Assembly: GCF_964355755.1 (NCBI RefSeq)
Contig: NC_092673.1
Span: forward strand, 30,073,001 to 30,137,000
DNA: 64,000 nucleotides
From: Antedon mediterranea
Lineage: Eukaryota > Echinodermata > Crinoidea > Comatulida > Antedonidae
Direction of reading: 5' to 3'
The notes beneath the pieces were generated by a model. That model made no database searches. It was not told the DNA's origin and was given only the letters and a program-made list of their open reading frames with translations. Made by a program: the position numbers and the translations under genes. Shown piece after piece: positions 26,591 to 38,200 of this stretch; the first letter of the stretch is position 1; the number at the start of each line of letters is the position of its first letter.

Positions 26591-26968
26591 AAGATTATGT
26601 AACTCATGACGATTTGTGGATAAAAGAACTGTGAGCTTGTGAAGTCAAAATTTAATAGTGGAACATTCATAGAATAATCCCAACACATTAAAAGTAATTC
26701 TATAATTTAATAACAAAGCCAAAATCAAGTGTATATTAATAAATTAAGTTCGTATTCACAATCATTAAAGTTTTACAATGATGCATTCAACTGTAGGAAA
26801 TGTTCAGAAAATCAATCCTGGTCATTTTTTTTTTTTTTGTATGTATATGTACTGCCTGTAACAGACAAAAATGAATATCTTAACCTTTTTTTTAGAAATC
26901 AAAACATGATAAAGACAGTCCATATACAGTCAACTCTCTCTCCACCCTTTAGCTGGCCTAATGTTTGG

Positions 26969-27165
26969 GAGCTTTCGATTTGCCTTGACCGACGACCTAA
27001 CTAGGTCAGGTCAGTTGATGTGTGATCGGTTGTCACCTGGACCTAGAAACCATCAAACTTTGTTGGGGTGGTGAGTGAGGAATCATGTCCCAATATCCCC
27101 GCATACCTACAATGAATTAAGGTGATATTGTGTGGTCGTCAGGGGTAACGAAGAACACACCTCTG
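26969..27165. mobile_element. MITE family M2, ends GACCGACGACC (copy 1)
   Basis: TTGACCGACGACC at the left and GTGGTCGTCAGG at the right form an imperfect TIR. The interior shares ACCTGGACCTAGAAAC, GAGGAATC and CCCCGCAT with the copy at 39898. Confidence 0.65.
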
Positions 27166-27189
27166 ATGACACTTCCTGACAGGGAAATT

Positions 27190-27379
27190 AAAAGGTCTTT
27201 CACACCTGTTCCGGCACGGTTCCGGTCCGACGCCGGAAAATCCAATTGAATGTCAATGTTTTGTTTTTACGCGGCTACGCGCATAACGATTGTCGAATAG
27301 CTGTGTGGAGCGTCGTGAAACCATTGACGTTCGATTCTCTGGACCGGAACCGTGCCGGGACAGGTGTGAAAGACCCTTA
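27190..27379. mobile_element. G+C-rich MITE, TIR AAGGTCTTTCACACCTGT
   Basis: The left end AAGGTCTTTCACACCTGTTC mirrors the right end ACAGGTGTGAAAGACCCTT. Inner arms GGCACGGTTCCGGTCC and GGACCGGAACCGTGCC extend the inverted repeat to about 35 bp. The interior is CpG-rich, unlike the surrounding AT-rich DNA. An open frame across it is a shadow. Confidence 0.85.
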
Positions 27380-28289
27380 AAAATGTGTGAACCTCAAGAA
27401 AATTCTTGGGAGAGTATGCGCTTTTCAGAGAGAGTTGCCTGTAGTTTAGCGATAATCGGGATAATTAATTGAATGATGTGATAACTAAACAAACGTGTTG
27501 CATTTGGTGTAGAAAGAGATTGGGGATAAAATACAATGTTATTCATGTATATCAACAAATGTAAAACTATATTTGAAATAGGAGGGGAAACATCAGCATC
27601 TTCAAATCTGTATTTACTGGGAATGTTTACTAGCTGTTTCACACAATTTATGTCTTTTTAATTAGCATGTGCTTCATCACAAATTAACGGATTTGAAAAT
27701 GGAATGTTAGCCACCATAAACCTATATATAGGAGAAATGTAGCTACAAAAGATTGTGTTAACATAACATAACATACATTTTTAATGCATTTTCATAGTTA
27801 TTCACCTCCGCCAAGGAGGTATGTAATCGATCGCGTGTCTGTTAGCAGGATTACTCAAAAATTTATTTCAAGATCTTTACCAAAATGAAAATACAGATAG
27901 AATGTGTTCAAGGACCACTCCATTAAATTTTGGAGGCAATCCAACCTGCTAGTGTTAAAAGATAGGACAGAATTTTCAAAAGCGGGCGAGCAGTCTTAAA
28001 GTAACAAGTAAACTAAAATTGAATTTTTACAAGAACAAATTGTCCAAAAAACTTTTTTGTACAAGAGGCAAGAGTTATAATTTGTAATTTTAAAACACAA
28101 TTTGATTTAATGTACAGGTTTTTTGATACGAGTAGATTTAAAAAATGTATGTATGTAATGTTTTCAAATTCACCTGTTTGTTTTTAGCGTTGCTGTTCTA
28201 TTGTTAGTCTCAACTGAAACTATTGTTAGTTGAAAGGACGGTTACATAACCTTTACATCAAACTCGCATACACCACTCAGGCAGCGCTT

Positions 28290-28510
28290 GCCTGATATAT
28301 CTATCTATCTTGTCCAATTGTACCTTCATTTCCACTGATGAAGGGCTAGTGTTGCCCGAAAGCTCTGCTAACTTTTCTGGCTGTTTTACTTTATCTTTTT
28401 GATTTAGTTTTTCGCTTTTTTTTTATATCTCCATTGAGATCCAGCCACTGATACCCACAGCATTGTCATTTTTTCAGTATTTTGCCTTTGGATTTATATA
28501 TATATATATT
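28290..28510 (+). mobile_element. Retroelement fragment with hammerhead-like motif (copy 1)
   Basis: The stretch from CACTGATGAAGGGCTAGTG to a TA-rich end (TTTGGATTTATATATATA) matches the reverse complement of 35360-35525 over about 160 bp. Hammerhead motifs of this layout are known in Penelope-like retroelements and retrozymes, which suggests a retroelement origin. No reverse transcriptase coding is present. Confidence 0.55.
28335..28370 (+). ncRNA. Candidate type I hammerhead ribozyme core
   Basis: CTGATGA (28335-28341) is followed by a stem II of GGGC/GCCC with a 7-nt loop, and then GAAA (28358-28361). Next comes a very short stem III (AGC-TCT-GCT), leaving A at 28370 as the predicted cleavage base. 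These are the invariant hammerhead core residues in the right order. The weak point is stem I: the bases just before CTGATGA do not pair well with those after the cleavage site, so activity as a monomer is doubtful. Confidence 0.5.
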
Positions 28511-28669
28511 TGTCTAGAGAAATCTTATGTAGAAGAATTTTACAGTAGTCAGAGGTATGCACTCTTAGAGGCAATTTTTTTTTTCATCCATGTGAAAGAT
28601 AGCCGAACTACTTCCTAAATATAACTAAACCTAGCCATGTAAATAACTAAATTCTCACTATAAAGTAAA

Positions 28670-28745
28670 AGAAGCAGCTCATGGGATTCGAACCTTATAC
28701 ATCGACATGTAAAGTTGATAGTCTTATCTATTCGACAGAAATCGT
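28670..28745 (-). mobile_element. Degenerate tRNA-like sequence
   Basis: On the minus strand there is an anticodon-arm-like stretch with loop TTTACAT (anticodon TAC, as in tRNA-Val) and a B-box, GGTTCGAATCCC. The acceptor stem and A-box are not convincing, so this is a tRNA-derived fragment inside a larger repeat and not a working tRNA. Confidence 0.35.
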
Positions 28746-28886
28746 TTGAATTAGCGAATTGTAGTTAGCTCAATTCTTACGTCACATCTTATGGATATGA
28801 CATAAATATTCATGTTTATTTTGTGATGTTTCACGAGGGGTGCCCAACTTATGTACGAAAAGAAATATTGCCTCTCGGAGTGGCTT

Positions 28887-30687
28887 TCTAGTTAAAATTG
28901 TGTTAAATTGCAGAATTAAACATATTACCGCTTCTATTGAATTTGTTAGATGGATGCAAACTATTAAATCATACAGCTAAACATAAACAATAGCACTATA
29001 TTAACATCACAATAGCCTCTCAAGTAGAAATAAATGGAATAATAATAATAATCATTAGAATATGTTATTTTAAAGCAACCAATTATTATAGTTTGAGAAT
29101 AAATGTTAATGGTTATTCACCATTTCAAACTTTTATATGCTGGCCACTTTAGGCCCTTGTGGTTATGTTATTTATTCTGTAACATATTTAAAAATAGTAA
29201 ATAGCTTAACCGTTAAAACTCCCTGGTTTAACTCAGACGCAGAATATTACCGTAATCAAAAACATGTTTTGTTTGTAGTGTTTCCGCATTACTTTATCTA
29301 ATTAAGTGTTGACGATAACAAAGTTTTAATATAATAGTACAAATGTTACAGGCCTATTAAAAAACATCAAATGTTACGTCATACAGTACCTGCATTTTAC
29401 CAGGAAGTCATGATTATTCCAAATTGCATATTGTGTTGCGTCCGTGACCCACATACTATATAGAGCTGATTGTTCATGTGCAAATGTCCTATTCCTGGAT
29501 CCTAGCCAATTGTACACTGTCTAGACAAGCAAAATATAGGCCTAAACATCCAAACATAGAAACGAGAAAGAATTTCAAACCGTGATATCCTTGTAGAAAT
29601 ACATGCACGCTACTCAAACCATGTTATTTCCTGGTCTTAAGCTAACTATTTATCCTTCGTAGCATAACAATTTTAACATCTAGGCCCAGTGTCCCAAACG
29701 TGTCTCACAACTCGGTAGTAGTTCAGTGCCCTTGCTGAGTCTGCAGACAACAAAGTGTTGTCGATGCTTATTGGTTCAATTGGTAAAAAAAATACGAGGG
29801 TTAATATGCATTCGGGATCCAATTTTACATACGTTTTCGCATGTAAAAGTACCACCCTGCAGACTCGTAAAGTATGTCGGTAAGAGATTATATGAAAGAG
29901 AAGGGATCAACCCCTGGAGCCCTTTGAATTCTGGGACTCCCCATCATGCATCTCGTATTTCATTTTTTTTAAAGGAATACTTTATTTCACATGTAAAAAA
30001 CTATGTGAGGATCTGACGTACTTGGCGCTATTTTTTTAGAAATTTTATTAACCAGGAGAAATTAATTTTAAATCTATTGCGGTAGAATTGGGGTTTTGAA
30101 ACATGAAACCATACTACCAGGAACTTCAGTAACATTGTCAGTGGAGAATCCAAGATATTTAGAAAGCGAGAAAGACGTTAGGGAAGGACAGGTGATATAA
30201 GTTTCCTTCTAAAACCTGAAGGCGGCTCCTTCAAATCTGCTCATAATTTTTGTTGGAGTGGTAATTTGCGACAGAAGTTGTTGGCCTCTTTTGCCACTCC
30301 TTGGCGCAATCTAGCTATTTTTATATTGTTATGTTTGTATAATTGTGTTTGCCTAAGTTAATAAAATATATAAATAAATATAATTGTTTGGTTTCTATTC
30401 TGCCCATCTCAATAGTGTTCTTGATCTGCATTAAATATATATTGCTACATAGTGTAGTGTATTAGTACTGATACTGATATAAGAAATTATGTATCATGGT
30501 TATATTGCAAAATAATATATATAGATATTTAAGCGCAATCAATTTTATTACACTTGCATCAATCTCATTGGTTGGTGAGATTAATTATATGCAGATTATT
30601 CTAATATTTAGCCAATCACAAATTGATATGTTTTGCTTTTAAAATCATATTGTTTTTGAACCTATGCACTTGTAATGCAGTGTAAAA
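28887..30687. other. AT-rich spacer
   Basis: Two overlapping opposite frames near 29673-30016 look like chance. Nothing else is recognised. Confidence 0.45.
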
Positions 30688-31050
30688 TCATCCAACCCGT
30701 CCATCCTTCAATCCATCCATTCCTCCATCTATTTTGCCAACCCACATCCATCCACCCATCCCCCCATCCCATCCGTCCACCCATCCTATCCATCCATCCC
30801 TCCAACAATTTCATCAACCCACATCCATTCGTCCACCCATCCTATCCATTCCTTCATCTATTTCGCCAACCCACATCCATCCACCCATCCGTCCACCCAT
30901 CCCATCCGTCCATCCATCCAACAATTTCATCAACCCACATCCATCCGTCCACCCATCCCATCCGTCCACCCATCCTATGCATCCATCCATCCATTTCGTC
31001 AACCCACATCCATCCGTCCACCCATCCCATCCGTCCACCAACCCATCTAT
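30688..31050 (+). repeat. CATC/CGTC-rich tandem array
   Basis: Imperfect CATCCATCCGTCCACCCATC units are interspersed with longer blocks (CAACAATTTCATCAACCCAC) that recur about every 100-130 bp. The open frames on both strands come from the repeat. Confidence 0.92.
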
Positions 31051-31795
31051 TATCATTGTGCAGAAAATCCATAAATGTAAATGCTGGTCTATTATATATG
31101 AATTGTTTATTGTGTGACCTAGAAATAGTAGAAGTATAGATATATATTTTGAAATGTTTCCAAAATAGATTTTTGATTATACATTATTATGTAATATTCA
31201 ACCTTCTATGATTAATAAGCAAGAAAGTCTGAGATTGTGAAATCTAGAAAGAACTAAGTAAGATTAATCCTTGAATCTCATCTCGATTATAATAAGAAAA
31301 TCTTGCCTATTAATTGTCCGCAACGCTTTAATTTCTAAAAACAAATGAATTTGGCAAAGTACGTCACCTTGATCAATCTACTATATTAAAGAAATTGGAC
31401 TGGTCAAGCATGTCATGGACGGGAAGTATGCTCAATCCATTTGAAATTGACCAATGCACTATAACAACATAACAGGTCGTTTGCACGCTCTTAAATTACA
31501 TATTAAAAGTACAAAGTTACACCTTTGAATTGCTGAGTTGTAAAGTGCTGGTCACATCATGTAACATGAGATGTAAATGAACTTGAGAGAAGCAGGCCGG
31601 AGTATGCAATATTGATGTGTATGCTAACGGTCAAACAATAGCTCACATAGATATGTGCTCTCTTGAATAACATGATGAATGCCTTTGAAATAACAAGATA
31701 GAAATTTAATACCCAATGTAAATATTGATGCAATCTTTACAATCTGTAGTATGACCTTCAACATAGATATTCTAGATAAATTGTATTTATTTATG

Positions 31796-32826
31796 AAAAA
31801 TACCACTTAGACCCTCTGCTGCAAAATACCACTTAGACCCTGTTTCTGCTGCAAAATACCACTTGGACCCTGTTTCTGCTGCAAAATACCACATAGACCC
31901 TGTTTCTGCTGCAAAATACCACTTGAACCCTGTTTCTGCTGCAAAATACCACATAGACCCTGTTTCTCCTGCAAAATACCATTTAGACCCTGTTTCTGCT
32001 GCAAAATACCACTTAGACCCTGTGTCTGCTGAAAAATACCACATAGACCCTGTTTCCGCTGCAAAATACCACATAGACCCTGTTTCTGCTGCAAAATACC
32101 ACTTGGACCCTGTTTCTGCTGCAAAATACCACTTGGACCCTGTTTCTGCTGCAAAATACCACATAGACCCTGTTTCTGCTGCAAAATACCACTTGGACCC
32201 TGTTTCTGCGGCAAAATACCACATAGACCCTGTTCTCCTGCAAAATACCATTTAGACCCTGTTTCTGCTGCAAAATACCACTTAGACCCTGTGTCTGCTG
32301 CAAAATACCACTTAGACCCTGTTTCTGCTGCAAAATACCACATAGACCCTGTTTCCGCGGCAAAATATCACTTATACCCTGTTTCTGCTGCAAAATACCA
32401 CTTGGACCCTGTTTCTGCTGCAAAATACCACATAGACCCTGTTTCTGCTGCAAAATATCACTTGGATTTGGACCCTGTTTCTGCGGCAAAATACCACATA
32501 GACCCTGTTTCCCCTGCAAAATACCATTTAGACCCTGTTTCTGCTGCAAAATACCACCTAGACCCTGTGTCTGCTGCAAAATACCACTTAGACCCTGTTT
32601 CTGCTGCAAAATACCACATAGACCCTGTTTCCGCGGCAAAATATCACCTATACCCTGTTTCTGCGGCAAAATATCACTTAGACTCTGTTTCTGCTGCAAA
32701 ATACCACTTATACCCTGTTTCTGCTGCAAAATACCACTTAGACCCTGTTTCTGAAATACCATTTAGACCCTGTTTCTGCTGCAAAATACCACTTAGACCC
32801 TGTTTCTGCTGTAAAATACTACTTAG
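31796..32826 (+). repeat. 30-bp minisatellite, about 34 units
   Basis: The unit is ACCCTGTTTCTGCTGCAAAA plus TACCACTTAG. Because 30 is a multiple of three and stops are rare, at least five of the six frames stay open. The peptides are decamers such as DPVSAAKYHL (plus) and GILQQKQGLS (minus). Variants (ACATAG, ACTTGG, CCGCGG) recur in blocks, so groups of units were duplicated together. There is no start context, splice site or flanking coding, so it is scored as a repeat and not a gene. Confidence 0.95.
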
Positions 32827-32861
32827 CAGAAACAGGGGTATTAAAAATATGGTATACAGTC

Positions 32862-32935
32862 AACTCTCCCAATACTGAAAACCAAAAACCCTTCCAATAC
32901 CAGACTTCCAAAAAATTAATTTTTACCATTAAAAA
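32862..32935 (+). mobile_element. Left-end fragment of the pogo/Tigger-like family
   Basis: TACAGTCAACTCTCCCAATA, then ACCAGACTTCC and TTAATTTTTACCATTAAAAA match the terminal region at 61179 and 61861-61925. It follows directly on the 30-bp minisatellite. Confidence 0.5.
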
Positions 32936-35280
32936 CACATTCAGAAACTATACTTTTCAGTAACCTGACATTTGGCCAACCTAAAGATGTCCGGAATTGA
33001 TATAAATCTATATATCGTATGTTATACCATATTTTATTAATGATTTTGAAGATTATGATGATGATGATGAAGATCATGAAGATGGCGGTGTTTATATATT
33101 TGAGAAAAATAGTCGAATTATACAAATTTACAATGAATTATAAAATGATTACAAAATAATTAACTTAACTATGAATACGATAGGGTACCTAATGAGCAAC
33201 GCAGGAAAATAATTGAAACATTTAAAATCAGATCGTTTAGAACTTTTATCCATTTACACATTAAATTATATTTGTTATCTTGTTGTTTTATGTTTTGCTT
33301 TTGACTTCTAAGGGTTGTTTCAGTGTTTTTATTATATTCTATCAATGATTTACTGATGATGTTGTTGAATATGCTTTACATTAGTATTATTAACCATATA
33401 CCCACAAGGGACATAAAACAACAAGGTTTTAAAATTGATTTTTTAAGATACTATATAACCACCCAAGAACAGAGTGTGTTGGAACAAGGTTATAATATGA
33501 TGACGACGTAATTAAAGTTTTACAACATTCACTAGCCATAAATAGTTATCCTTTTTCTGAGGTCACTCATTAAGTCAAGAAAATATTGCATTATATGGAT
33601 AAATCAAACAATCAATCGTTCAATTTATATAGTTGGTTGTGTTATACCATTCATAGTGCCAAATACTGGGAAGTCTGAAGGTCTGCAGTCTACGCTAACT
33701 AGTTTGACAAAAAAAGTGTGATGTGCCCAAATATGTAGTGATATGGCCCAATATGGTAGTGATATGACATCATCGCGTCCATATATGGACACATCACAGT
33801 TTTTTGTCACATAAAGTTTGATAGTGTAGACAGAGCTTGAGACAAAGTGGATCCAGGATATTTCACACAGGGCAGTGCTAACATAACATATTAAAATCAT
33901 ATTATATATTAATAATTATATTCAAAAATAGATACTATATGAAAAATAGTTCACAATTTTAGTAGTCGCCTCTGGACCAAGTAGTAATTTTCACACTTGT
34001 ACCATAAAATCTACATCCACTTCTGTAAACATTCTATTCCCCCCTCCCACACATAAAATGATATTGTCTAGGCTACTTTGCCCACATTATTCCCCTGGAA
34101 AGAAATGGAAACTTTATAAAAAAATTAAGAACATATATACTTGTTATTCCACCAAAAAAGTCTCCTTCCTACTCAGCTACCCACCTTCGTCAAGGGCAAT
34201 TGAGCCATCAAATTATCCCACACATTCACTGCCTTTTAAAAATTGATTGAAGATTTTGTGGTTAAAATAAATTAAATTCTTGAAATTTGTTGCTTTTACA
34301 AATTCATAACAGATAAGTGCATATAGTATTAATTAAAAACTTTTTTATGAATATAAAGTATAGTGCTATAAAAACTGAGGATTTTTTCAATTTTTATATA
34401 TTATTTGGCAAAATTATAAGTTAATATTAATCAGATAATGTTTATTTCACATTAATGTTTTTATAATAATTTAAAGAACATAGTTTTATTGTGAAATTGA
34501 TAATATAACACAACAGCTTGTAGGTGGTTAAAATAACGTGTTCATCAGCGTTGAATGTGTTTACGGCAGCTCAGGTGCAAATAATAGCATTGTTGACGTC
34601 TCTTGAGAAATGCATACCTCAGGCTCTTCTTCAAAAGAAAGTTTCCCAATAATATGACCTGATTTCTTGTAGGTCGATTTCTCGTTGGACATTATTATAG
34701 GATGTTAGCTCATTCGATCCAATTGACCCTGCACTTGAACATGCGTTGCAATATGATCCCTGAGCTAATATGTTTTATCAACAGAAATGCACTTTATCTA
34801 TGTATAATGTGTGCTGATGAACCGCCCTACATACTGACCATTGGTCAGATAGTCCAGATAAGATAAATGACTTAGGGCATATTTACTTAGCAGTTGACCT
34901 GGTCAATAATTCCACATTGAAGTAGCATTGAATGATTTGTATGTAGTAATGGCATTACAGCACCTGCCTTAATAATGAAAGAAAAATCTTTTATCCTCAA
35001 GAATGGAAACAGGAAATCTTAAGATACTTGCATCCCTTGTGAACCTATGACATGGTCACACTCTGGCCAAAAAAGTTACACAAACACATTTAGAATATTA
35101 ATAATACTGGCTAGAAACAAATCTCTTGTAATCTCTGTACATCATGAATATGTTGAGTCATAAAAAAATGACTTTTAATTTGCCAATTTTGTACCCAAAG
35201 CTCTAGAAATGAACAAAATTATTTTAACAAATTTAAGGAAACATATAAACACATTCATTTATAACTACAGCATTACCTTA
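32936..35280. other. Spacer between repeats
   Basis: A short GAT microsatellite lies near 33055-33078 and MITE copy 2 at 33687. No gene is supported. Confidence 0.45.
33687..33838. mobile_element. MITE family M1 (copy 2)
   Basis: The left end is decayed (AGTCTACGCTAACTAGTTTG). The right end GTTTGATAGTGTAGACAGAG is intact and followed by CTTGAG. The interior matches the family. Confidence 0.8.
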
Positions 35281-35330
35281 AATAATATTAATAATATTAA
35301 TAATATTAATAATATTAATATGTATTGGTT
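35281..35330 (+). repeat. AT-rich microsatellite (AATAATATT)n
   Basis: A run of AATATTAATAATATTAAT units. Confidence 0.85.
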
Positions 35331-35359
35331 ATTTATATATATTTATATATTTACATTAT

Positions 35360-35525
35360 TATATATAAATCCAAAGGCAAATTACTGAAAAAAATGACAA
35401 TGCTGTGGGTATCAGTGGTTGGATCTCAATGGAGATACAAAAAAAAACGATAAAGTAAACAGCCACAAAAGTTAGCAGAGCTCTCGGGCAACACTAGCCC
35501 TTCATCAGTGCAAGTGCACTACATT
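35360..35525 (-). mobile_element. Retroelement fragment with mutated hammerhead motif (copy 2)
   Basis: On the minus strand this repeats the copy at 28290-28510. CTGATGA is kept (35502-35508) and stem II is kept, but the GAAA box reads GAGA (35482-35485). That changes an invariant core adenine and should abolish self-cleavage. Confidence 0.6.
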
Positions 35526-35604
35526 ATAATATATAGATATAAAAAGTTAAATAATTACTATAACACATCAAATAGTACAGTATTCATTTACATTTTCTAA
35601 GGTT

Positions 35605-35767
35605 AAGCTCTGTCTACATTATCAAACTAGTTTGACAACAAAAATGTGATGTGCCCGAATATGGTAGTGATATACCCAAATATGGTAGCGATATGATATC
35701 AACATGTCCATATATGGGCACATTACATTTAGTTTTCACATAAAGTGTGAGAGTGTAAATAGAGCTT
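35605..35767. mobile_element. MITE family M1 (copy 3)
   Basis: AAGCTCTGTCTACATTATCA and the diverged right end GTGTAAATAGAGCTT bracket the typical interior. TTAA precedes the element. Confidence 0.82.
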
Positions 35768-37339
35768 TTTAATATAAACAAAATTTAGCTTAAAATTTCC
35801 AAATGTTAATTAAATTCCTGATTCTATGAATAACAAAAATTCTGATCTTGTATTCAATCTTTAAACCATAATAACATGCATACGCTTGGATTTGTCAACA
35901 TAAATTATGATTAAATAATAACATTCTAATTTAGCAGGTGACCAATATTTCGCATCCATTTCGGTTCTTTTGATGTCATTTTAAAATGTTTCAATTAAAT
36001 TATTTAGAAATATAGTACATTACTCTAATTGTTGACCTAATTTGCTGGGTCATTTTGATGTCATTTTTTACATTTTGATTTGACAGCTGTGGAGATGAGT
36101 CATTTCCCAGTTGTTCATCATTTTTCATGTACAGATTCTACTGAAAAACGACTTTGATTTAATTTTATTTCGTTCTTGGGAATAAGTTGAAAGTTATGCG
36201 TACTACTAAAAATAGAGATGACACTAAATATCGTATTGCCAAGATAGGATTCCAATTAAAGATGTATGTCAGAGATAGAAACATGCAATTAAATGCAGGA
36301 ATGGATGCTCCCAATACTTTGTATGTCATAGTTCAATATTATTTTACAGCCTTTATTTTTCACTTTTTATTAGCGTATTCTAATTGTTTGCATAAAAAAA
36401 AAAATGTTCAAGGCCGTGCAATAATAAAGTATTTGGATGCTCTCCATTTATATGTTGTAGTTCAATATATTCGCAGCATTTATTTTCCACTTTTTTAAAG
36501 AATAAAACATTCATGAAGGCCATGCAAAAATTACAAAATTTGTATGTTTCTTAATTGTGTCATTTATATATTGCGTTTTTTCACTTTTTATTTGACACAT
36601 CACATTAATTATATCGCTTAAAATTCGCAAAAAGCACAACCTTGAGATACTGTATTTTTAGCAGAGAAGAAACTGATGTCGAAATATTTAAGATTTTTAA
36701 AAGCAAGCTACAGTTTTGTATAAATATGTTTTTTATTGCTAAATAGGGGCAAAAATAATCACCAATTTGGTTCCAAATCACCAATTTGGTTCCAAGATTA
36801 ATAGAGGGAGACTGCACTGCAAACACTGCAGTTTATTACAAAATATGCACTGACTACAATTATATTGAACATTCTATTGTTGCAGACAGATCAATACGTT
36901 TGTTTGCTACTGTTAAAAAGTAATGAGGTATTATTAACAATAGCAAGCTGATGCTTAATTACATTTAAAAGGTAAACAATAGCCATGGCATCATATATCA
37001 TTAACATTGTTATTTTGCTTCATTAATGATGATAATGGCGAAAATGATATGTACACTGCCTTTTTTTTTCTTGCGAATGATAACAATATTCCAGCGAGTA
37101 CTCTATTATTAGTATATTTTGAATTGTTCATCATGCAATCAAAACATATTGTTACACTTATTCTTCTTATTTAAGTGTTTTGGAATTGTTGTTGTCTTGT
37201 TTTGCCTTGCATATGCTTGGTTCTCCAAGCTGTGACCTGGCTTGTTGGTAACATTGTATTTTATTTGAAATAAAGGATGATTTGACGACGATATCAAATG
37301 CTATACAAATAATGAATGTTTATGAGTTCAATGGTGAGA
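35768..37339. other. AT-rich spacer
   Basis: A 103-residue frame (36187-36498) contains an internal near-repeat (TATGTTGTAGTTCAATAT and TATGTCATAGTTCAATAT) and no known domain. I regard it as non-coding. Confidence 0.4.
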
Positions 37340-38200
37340 ATTTTTCAATAAATACTAATGTTCACATTCATATGTTTATATTTTAATGTTCACATTCATA
37401 AGTATGTTAATATACACATTCATATGTTAATGTATTAAACATTCATATGTTAATATATTCACATTTATATGGTAATATTCACATTCATAATAATGTTAAT
37501 GTACACATTTATATGTTAATGTAAACATATGTAAATATTCACATCCATATGTTAATGGTAATTTAAATGTTCACAAGCATATGTTATGTTCACATTGATA
37601 TGTTATGTTTAAATTCATTTGTCATTGTTTGTTATTATTTTTGATTGATTGAAATATATTTATACTGGGTAACCTCTTCAGTCAAGGACTGGTCTCCCAG
37701 AGGGCCCAGTTATGATCAGTGGCTGTGATGTACTAATACACTGGGGTAACCCCCTACTCGTCTCGAAAGATGTACTAGGTTCTTTAAAGTGCACATGATC
37801 TAGATGTGTACACTTGACCTACGGTTTATAGTCCTTATCCGAGAAGACTCGTACCACCACCATAACCATGGAGTGAGTGAGCCTCGAACCCCTGCCGACG
37901 TTATGCCTACGTAATTACGGTTCCACTGTCTTAACCGCTCGGCCACTCACTCAAATTTTAATCAATACATCATACATAAAATAGGTTGGATACATAAATA
38001 ACAGTTAAATGATAAACAACAGGAAAAAAATAGGAGAAATATATGAACATGAATTCAGGACAACACAATTAATCCTTACAAAACAGTTTCCATTGGGGTC
38101 CGATATATGTTAATATTCATTTTTAATGTTCACATTTATATGTTATGCGCTTTCATTTGTCATTTATGTGTCAATATTCATTTTCAGTGTTCACATTATA
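37340..38200 (+). repeat. Degenerate AT-rich tandem repeat split by a SINE
   Basis: Loose copies of ATGTTCACATTCATATGTTA, about 20-25 bp each, occur at 37350-37610 and again at 38105-38200. The family A SINE sits between the two parts. Confidence 0.7.
37658..37952 (-). mobile_element. tRNA-derived SINE, family A (copy 3, most complete)
   Basis: This is the best full-length copy, about 295 bp. Read on the minus strand it has the head GAGTGAGTGGCCGAGCGG, the B-box GGGGTTCGAGGC, the whole body and the end TTACCCAGTATAAATA followed by an ATCA-rich tail. It lies inside a degenerate AT-rich repeat (37340-38200), the likely insertion target. Confidence 0.88.

Larger units (their letters stand above)
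27804..28886. mobile_element. Interspersed repeat bounded by a CCTCCGCCAAGGAGG palindrome
   Basis: The left end starts CACCTCCGCCAAGGAGGTAT and continues with GTTAGCAGGATTACTCAAAA and GGACCACTCCATTAAATTTT. The right end reads CTCGGAGTGGCTTTCTAGTT. From memory, ends like these mark a repeat common in marine invertebrates. The element is interrupted by a second repeat (28290-28510) and holds no open frame. Boundaries are approximate and the class is unknown. Confidence 0.5.

Noticed and set aside
30675-31139. His/Pro-rich frame of 154 residues
   Set aside because: Translation of a CATC-rich microsatellite-like array. Open frames occur on both strands, as expected for such repeats.
31787-32762. 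Long open frames (up to 249 residues) on both strands
   Set aside because: They are read-through of a 30-bp tandem repeat. There is no start context, splice signal or non-repeat coding around them.
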